A DNA stretch of 8,987 nt. Source: Planctomycetota bacterium. Its GTDB lineage: Bacteria; Planctomycetota; PLA2; JAEUHO01. The translations under genes were made by a program, and so were the position numbers. Of the stretch, positions 5,238 to 8,987 are shown in pieces. Location of the stretch: contig JAHEIK010000130.1 in assembly GCA_024639415.1 (NCBI GenBank), forward strand, positions 1 to 8,987, in the 5' to 3' direction. How positions within the stretch are numbered: position 1 is the stretch's first letter; every line of letters starts with the position of its first letter. The notes under the pieces were generated by a model that was given only the letters and a program-made list of their open reading frames with translations, made no database searches and was not told where the DNA came from.

Positions 5238-7675
5238 AGCTCTCCTACCGCTGGCTCGGCGAGATGGTCGACCTCACCGAGGCCGACCCCGACCGCGTCC
5301 AACACAAGCTGACGTTCCACACGGCAGAGATCGAGGATCAGGAACCCGTCGGCGCGGGCCTCGCCGCGCTGCTCACCGGTCGCGTGACCGCCGTGCGCCC
5401 GCACCCCGATGCCGACAAGCTGCGCCTCTGCACCGTCCAGACGGGCGAGGGCGAGGCCCCTGTGGAGGTCGTCTGCGGCGCGCCGAACGTCGCCGAGGGG
5501 CAGGTGATCGCCTATGCGCCCGAGGGCGCCACCCTGCCCGGTGGCCCGGATGGTGCCCCGATCACCCTGGAGCGCAGGACCATCCGCGGTGTCGAGAGCT
5601 GCGGGATGATCTGCTCCGAGCGTGAGATGGGGCTCGGCGAGGGCCACGACGGCATCTTGGTGCTCCCCGCCGATACGCCGGTGGGGGTGCCCTTCGCCGA
5701 AGCCTGCGCCATCGACGACACCATCTTCGAGGTCGACAACGTCTGCGTGACGCACCGGCCGGACCTGTGGGGGCACCTGGGATGGGCGCGCGAGCTGAGC
5801 GCGCTGCTGCACAAGCCCCTGCAGGCGCCCGCACTCCTCGACCTGGCCGAGCTGCCGAGCGAGGGGGAGGCCTTCCCGATTGCCATCGACGACGAGGCCG
5901 GCTGCCGCCGGTACGTCGGCATCGTGATCGAGAACCTGACGAACGGCCCTTCCCCGCTGCCGCTGCGCAGGCGCCTCGAGGCCCTCGGTGTCCGCAGCAT
6001 CGATCTCCTCGTCGATCTCACGAACCTGGTGCTCCTCGAGCAGGGCCAGCCGCTGCACGCCTTCGACTTGCGGGATGTGCGCGGCGGCGAGATCCGGGTC
6101 CGTAGCGCGGCCGAGGGCGAAGTCATGAACACCCTCGACGGCCAGGCGCGCACGCTGACGGCAGAGGATCTCGTCATCGCCGACGGCGAAGGCCCCGTCG
6201 CCATCGCCGGTGTCATGGGCGGTGAGAACAGCGAAGTCCGAGCCGACACGACGGCCATCCTGCTCGAGTCGGCGACGTTCGATCCGCTGCGCATACGGCG
6301 CACGGCCACGCGCCTTGGGCTGCGCACCGAAGCCAGCTCGCGCTTCGAGAAGAGCCTCGATCCGGAGCTGGCCCTGCAGGCTGCGCTGCGCTTCGCCGGG
6401 CTCGTGAAGCACTACATGCCGGAGGCGCGCTTCACGCGCCCGCTCTCCGACTGCTACCCGCGGCCGTACGCAGGACTCGAACTGTACCTGCCCTACAGCC
6501 TCGTCCGCCGGCGTCTGGGGACCCGGATCGCGGACCATCGCGTGCGCGGCATCCTCATCTCGCTGGGCTTCCAAGCCACCGAGGATGGCGACGGCGTGGC
6601 CGTGAAGGTCCCGTCCTGGCGCGCGACGAAGGACATCGAGCGCCCGACGGACCTCGTCGAAGAGGTCGGGCGCGTCGCCGGCTACCACCGCATCGCGTCG
6701 GTCGCGCCCATCGCCCCGATGACGCCCAAGCTGCCGCGCCCCGTGCGCGCCTTGGAGCGGCGCGTGGCGGCGGTGCTGAGCTTGGAACTCGGCCATGCCG
6801 AGGTGAAGCACCGCAGCTTCTACAGCGCCAAGGAAGCCGAGCGCATCGGGCTCGGTGCCGTAGCGCACCTGCGCGTCGTGAACCCCAGCTCCGAAGAGCA
6901 TAGCCATATGATCCAGAGCACGGCTCCGGACATGCTGCACACGATCGTGCGCAACCAGGTGCGCGTGCCGAGCGGGACCGTCTGGGAAGGCGCACGCCTC
7001 TTCGTGCCGCGTGCCGCTGCACTGCCCCTCGAACGCGCCGTTTTCTCGCTGGCTTCTTGGGCACCGGACGAGGTGTCGCCGGGCGCGCAGTTCCTCGCCA
7101 TGCTCGCCGACGTCCAGGCGCTGCTCACGCGCCTCGGGATCACGGGTGCGGAGGTTGCCAACGCGGAGTCGCCCGCCTTGTGTGAGGGCCTGCCCGCTAC
7201 CACGTGGCTGCACCCCGGACGTACCGCCCGTATCACGCGCGGGGAAGCGACGCTTGCCGTCGTGGGCGAGGTGTTGCCCGCCGTTGCGCGACGCTACGAG
7301 GTCGCCGGGCGTGCCGCGCTGGCCGAGATCGACGCCGACGCGCTGCTCGTTGCACACGCAGAGCGGCGCGTCGACTACGAACCGGTGCTGCGCTATCCGG
7401 TCGTTCCGTTCGACGTTGCGGTCATCGTTCCGCGCACGACGCCGGCGGGTGACGTGCAGCGCACGATGCGCGCAGCGGTCGACGGTTCCATTCGCGACCT
7501 GCATGTGTTCGACGTCTACGAGGGCGAGGGCATCCCTGCCGGTGAGCGCAGTCTTGCGTTGCGTTGCGAGTTGTTCGACCGCGCGGGAACGTTGTCCACG
7601 AAGGCTGCCGACGCGCTGCGCAAACGCATTACGGACGCGCTCTCAGGGGCCGGTTGGACGGTGCGCAGAAGCTAG
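5234..7675 (+). CDS. pheT: Phenylalanyl-tRNA synthetase beta subunit
   Basis: PheRS beta, 813 residues, full length for the bacterial family. It binds tRNA-Phe and edits Tyr-tRNA-Phe. Domains in order are an N-terminal segment, an EMAP-like OB fold with HPDADKLRLCTV (57-68) and ICSEREMGLG (126-135), the B3/B4 editing domain with DLTNLVLLEQGQPLHAFD (261-278) and LLESATFDP (343-351), TEASSRFEKSLDP (365-377), the B5 domain with DIERPTDLVEEVGRVAGYHR (467-486, Mg-ligand pattern), the catalytic-like core, and the C-terminal ferredoxin-like anticodon domain (about 720-813, with FDVYEGEGIPAGERSLALR). H275 and E345 appear to be the editing-site residues, judged by motif. The ATG overlaps the pheS stop (ATGA), and GGAGGG (5220-5225) is 8 bases upstream, so the subunits are translationally coupled. 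Confidence 0.98.
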   Translation: MKLSYRWLGEMVDLTEADPDRVQHKLTFHTAEIEDQEPVGAGLAALLTGRVTAVRPHPDADKLRLCTVQTGEGEAPVEVVCGAPNVAEGQVIAYAPEGATLPGGPDGAPITLERRTIRGVESCGMICSEREMGLGEGHDGILVLPADTPVGVPFAEACAIDDTIFEVDNVCVTHRPDLWGHLGWARELSALLHKPLQAPALLDLAELPSEGEAFPIAIDDEAGCRRYVGIVIENLTNGPSPLPLRRRLEALGVRSIDLLVDLTNLVLLEQGQPLHAFDLRDVRGGEIRVRSAAEGEVMNTLDGQARTLTAEDLVIADGEGPVAIAGVMGGENSEVRADTTAILLESATFDPLRIRRTATRLGLRTEASSRFEKSLDPELALQAALRFAGLVKHYMPEARFTRPLSDCYPRPYAGLELYLPYSLVRRRLGTRIADHRVRGILISLGFQATEDGDGVAVKVPSWRATKDIERPTDLVEEVGRVAGYHRIASVAPIAPMTPKLPRPVRALERRVAAVLSLELGHAEVKHRSFYSAKEAERIGLGAVAHLRVVNPSSEEHSHMIQSTAPDMLHTIVRNQVRVPSGTVWEGARLFVPRAAALPLERAVFSLASWAPDEVSPGAQFLAMLADVQALLTRLGITGAEVANAESPALCEGLPATTWLHPGRTARITRGEATLAVVGEVLPAVARRYEVAGRAALAEIDADALLVAHAERRVDYEPVLRYPVVPFDVAVIVPRTTPAGDVQRTMRAAVDGSIRDLHVFDVYEGEGIPAGERSLALRCELFDRAGTLSTKAADALRKRITDALSGAGWTVRRS

Positions 7676-7809
7676 CGAACGGCCTCTGGCGCGGCTTTCC
7701 ACATTGGCAGTGGCGGGTCGAATTCAAGCCTTTATCGGCGATTTCGTCCAGCGTCCACGAGTGTGAATGCGAGCGCAATTTGTTCGCTGGCCGCTCCCCG
7801 TACACGTGC

Positions 7810-7815
7810 TATGTT
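7810..7815 (+). promoter_or_regulatory. -10 element of the probable 6S RNA promoter
   Basis: TATGTT ends 6 bases before base 7822, which is where the long closing stem of the RNA begins. It matches the -10 consensus at four of six positions. No good -35 is visible at 16-18 bases upstream. Confidence 0.45.
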
Positions 7816-7821
7816 TCAACC

Positions 7822-8001
7822 ACGCCGGAACGGGGCCGTTACGGTCCCTGGGCCTAATCAGCGTTACGGATTCCCCTATGCGGGAGGCCTAGAGCCTGCT
7901 TCTTCCTGACTTGTTCAGGTTGCTTGCGGGGTCGAAACCTTCGCTGGCGAGCCCACCTGGAAAGATGGGCTCAGTTTGGACTCATGGGTCCCTTCCGGCG
8001 T
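7822..8001 (+). ncRNA. ssrS: Probable 6S RNA
   Basis: About 180 bases, the usual 6S length. The ends form a long interrupted closing stem: 7822-7830 with 7993-8001 (9 bp, perfect), then after one bulged C, 7832-7837 with 7987-7992 (6 bp, one G-U), then 7843-7847 with 7978-7982 (5 bp, one G-U). An open central region follows, with GGTCCCTGGGCCTAAT (7843-7858) resembling the conserved 6S segment AGTCCCCTGAGCCGATA. On the 3' side of the bubble is a hairpin GAGCCCA/TGGGCTC (7949-7972), as in known 6S RNAs. The apical arm closes with 7858-7863 against 7942-7947 and contains CCTGA-CTTGT-TCAGG. A -10 element lies just upstream and an intrinsic terminator just downstream. 6S RNA occupies the housekeeping RNA polymerase holoenzyme by mimicking an open promoter. 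Location near pheT is familiar from several phyla. Another structured RNA remains possible. Confidence 0.72.
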
Positions 8002-8004
8002 TTT

Positions 8005-8039
8005 CGAAGGGCACGCACCGCGTGCCCTTCGGCATTTTT
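8005..8039 (+). terminator. Rho-independent terminator after the 6S RNA
   Basis: A perfect 12-bp stem (8005-8016 with 8020-8031, loop ACC) is followed three bases later by TTTTT (8035-8039). It ends the small RNA and would also end read-through from pheT, which has no terminator of its own in 7676-7809. Confidence 0.9.
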
Positions 8040-8126
8040 GCCGCGCGGCCCGCTTGTCTCGCGCCGACGCGCGAGCACGGGTACTCGACGCGCGCGTATG
8101 CTGATCCTCGTCGCCGGAGGACGGAG

Positions 8127-8312
8127 ATGCTGAGGCTTGCACCGTGGTTGATCGGGCTGGGGCTCGTCGCCGTCTTGCTGACGCTGCTCTCGACCATGAG
8201 CATTTGGCTGTTCAGGGCGATGCGACCTGACTTCTGGCCCACGCTGTGGCAGACAGGCGTTGTCTGCATGCTCACCGGCGCCATCTTGATGCACGGACGC
8301 CGCGAGGCGTAG
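8127..8312 (+). CDS. Small two-helix membrane protein of unknown function
   Basis: I do not recognise this 61-residue protein. Two hydrophobic segments are clear: about residues 5-29 (from LAPWLIGLGLVAVLLTLL through SIWLF) and about 40-56 (LWQTGVVCMLTGAILMH). They are joined by RAMRPDFWPT, and the tail is GRREA. By the positive-inside rule the RAMRP loop and the basic tail give a mixed topology signal. The ATG has GGAGG (8116-8120) at 6-base spacing, and a TATGCT (8097-8102) could be its -10, with no clear -35. A GC-rich hairpin follows at 8378-8405. It stands alone between the 6S terminator and a convergent L,D-transpeptidase. The good ribosome binding site and coherent helices favour a real gene. 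Confidence 0.65.
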   Translation: MLRLAPWLIGLGLVAVLLTLLSTMSIWLFRAMRPDFWPTLWQTGVVCMLTGAILMHGRREA

Positions 8313-8377
8313 GGCTCCTGCCCGTCTCGCACGCCCCACGCGAGTTCCCGCGCCGTGCCGCCACGTCCATGTGTTGT

Positions 8378-8405
8378 GGGGGCGGCCCGAGCGAGGGCCG
8401 CCCCC
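8378..8405. terminator. 11-bp GC-rich hairpin
   Basis: GGGGGCGGCCC pairs perfectly with GGGCCGCCCCC across a GAGCGA loop. It sits 65 bases after the small membrane protein gene and in the convergent space before the minus-strand gene, so it may work in both directions. No T-tract is present on either side. Confidence 0.5.
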
Positions 8406-8505
8406 GATTGCATGAATCGCGCACGATCGGGCGGGCGAGGGGCCTCCGACACGCGTGTACGCGTGCGGTCACCGCTGCTCCGGGCGCTGGCGCAGTGCGA
8501 CTCCG

Positions 8506-8537
8506 CCTTTGCGCCCTTTGCTCCCTCTGCGTCCTTG
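8506..8537 (-). repeat. Nine-base degenerate tandem repeat
   Basis: On the + strand the units are CCTTTGCGC (8506-8514), CCTTTGCTC (8515-8523), CCTCTGCGT (8524-8532) and a partial CCTTG (8533-8537). Read from the minus strand, following the L,D-transpeptidase, this is the GCAAAGG/GCAGAGG type of repeat. I recall similar nine-base units downstream of genes in unrelated bacteria, but cannot check this here. Confidence 0.7.
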
Positions 8538-8564
8538 TGATCAGCCGCCTCGGCGGCTGATCAC
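8537..8564 (-). terminator. 13-bp hairpin containing the stop codon of the minus-strand gene
   Basis: GTGATCAGCCGCC (8537-8549) is the exact reverse complement of 8552-8564, with a 2-base centre. On the minus strand the TGA stop (8563-8561) is part of the 5' arm. No T-tract follows; instead the nine-base repeat begins at once. Confidence 0.55.
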
Positions 8565-8987
8565 CGGATGAAGACCCGCGTGGCCTTGCCGCCTGCCGAC
8601 TCCCGGCGCACCCAGTCACGTAGCTCAACGGCCTGGGGGTTCTGCAGTCGCACGCAGCCGTTGCTGCAGCGCGTGCCGACGGTCTTGGGGTCCTTGGTGC
8701 CGTGGAGACCGAAGCCGGCGCTCATGGGCCACTCGTCGTTCTCGATGGCCATCCAGGCGTCCCCCAGTTCGTTGGTGGGATCGCCATAGTAGACGACCTT
8801 CCCGGTCTTGGGGTTCGTCCAGTTCGGGTTCAGCATCCGGCTTCGGACGACGAACTCGCCCGTGGGTGTCGGCGTCTCCGGCTTGCCGACGCCAACGCGG
8901 AACTCCTTCACGAACCAGTCGCCCATGAAGAGCCCCATGCGCCGATAGCGGAGGAAGACGTGCACCGTCAACTCCTCCTGCGGCAGC
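8561..8987 (-). CDS. L,D-transpeptidase (YkuD domain), C-terminal part; start outside window
   Basis: The visible 142 residues are the catalytic domain of a YkuD-type L,D-transpeptidase. These envelope enzymes form 3-3 peptidoglycan cross-links or attach proteins to peptidoglycan outside the inner membrane. The domain has FRVGVGKPETPTPTGEF (substrate-side TPTG motif) and the active-site signature HGTKDPKTVGTRCSNGCVRL, with the histidine at 8702-8704 and the nucleophilic cysteine at 8654-8656. It ends with a basic strand KATRVFIR. The frame stays open to the window edge (LPQEELTVHVFLRYRR...), and the TTG at 8971 has its purine-rich AGGAGG almost touching it, so the true start, and any signal peptide or LysM domain, lies beyond. 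Transcription converges on the small membrane protein gene. Confidence 0.95.
   Translation of the reverse strand, partial: LPQEELTVHVFLRYRRMGLFMGDWFVKEFRVGVGKPETPTPTGEFVVRSRMLNPNWTNPKTGKVVYYGDPTNELGDAWMAIENDEWPMSAGFGLHGTKDPKTVGTRCSNGCVRLQNPQAVELRDWVRRESAGGKATRVFIR

Noticed and set aside
4979..7504. 841-codon open frame on the minus strand opposite pheT, and similar long minus frames at 927-2066, 2148-3701 and 3711-5180
   Set aside because: They lie opposite well-conserved genes in GC-rich DNA, where such frames arise from codon bias. Their translations are low-complexity and lack recognisable domains.
7822..8001. tmRNA, SRP RNA or RNase P RNA instead of 6S
   Set aside because: The length and signatures do not fit: no tRNA-like ends or tag frame, no GGAAGGAAGCAGCC-type SRP loop, and no RNase P core motif were seen.
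8450..8465. Short dyad CACGCG-TGTA-CGCGTG
   Set aside because: Six-bp arms in GC-rich intergenic DNA are expected by chance, and nothing nearby gives it a role.
8969..8971. TTG at 8971 as the start of the L,D-transpeptidase
   Set aside because: The frame stays open to the window edge, the AGGAGG is only one base or so away, and a signal sequence expected for this envelope enzyme would be missing.

Overview
This window is from a high-GC bacterial chromosome and is a translation-machinery locus, not a mobile or accessory island. In order on the + strand it holds the 3' end of aspS, then thrS, infC, rpmI, rplT, pheS and pheT. The thrS-infC-rpmI-rplT-pheS-pheT order is the classical conserved bacterial arrangement, and aspS immediately upstream is a local addition. 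Past pheT lie a probable 6S RNA with its own terminator, a small two-helix membrane protein gene, and, on the minus strand, the C-terminal part of an L,D-transpeptidase that runs off the right edge.

Organism: high GC with extended stop-free shadow frames, bacterial-type aminoacyl-tRNA synthetases and an L,D-transpeptidase suggest a Gram-negative-type bacterium. The ThrRS motif-2 region (NCPGCC, SGVLHGLLRVRAFTQDDAH) reminds me of planctomycete or other PVC-type sequences, while a myxobacterial-type host is an alternative. This placement is a guess from memory of family sequences.

Layout: 2-265 aspS end; 266-476 thrS leader; 477-2393 thrS; 2487-3026 infC, starting at a non-canonical AUU behind a strong ribosome binding site; 3014-3050 perfect hairpin containing the infC stop; 3051-3464 long non-coding gap with a hexamer repeat, a cluster of GC-rich inverted repeats, a candidate promoter and the rpmI leader; 3465-3662 rpmI; 3729-4082 rplT; 4083-4220 gap with two inverted repeats and a candidate promoter; 4221-5237 pheS; 5234-7675 pheT (ATGA overlap); 7822-8001 probable 6S RNA; 8005-8039 terminator; 8127-8312 small membrane protein; 8378-8405 hairpin; 8506-8537 nine-base tandem repeat; 8537-8564 hairpin containing the stop of the minus-strand L,D-transpeptidase, 8561-8987.

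How the parts work together: AspRS, ThrRS and the two PheRS subunits charge tRNAs, IF3 controls initiation, and L35 and L20 are 50S proteins. A 6S RNA would bind the housekeeping RNA polymerase holoenzyme and tune transcription in slow growth. The most notable points are the 6S candidate, the unusually large infC-rpmI gap, and the same 3'-end design at two unrelated genes: stop codon inside a perfect hairpin, followed directly by a short degenerate tandem repeat. I found no CRISPR array, tRNA, rRNA, insertion sequence or convincing new multi-gene system.
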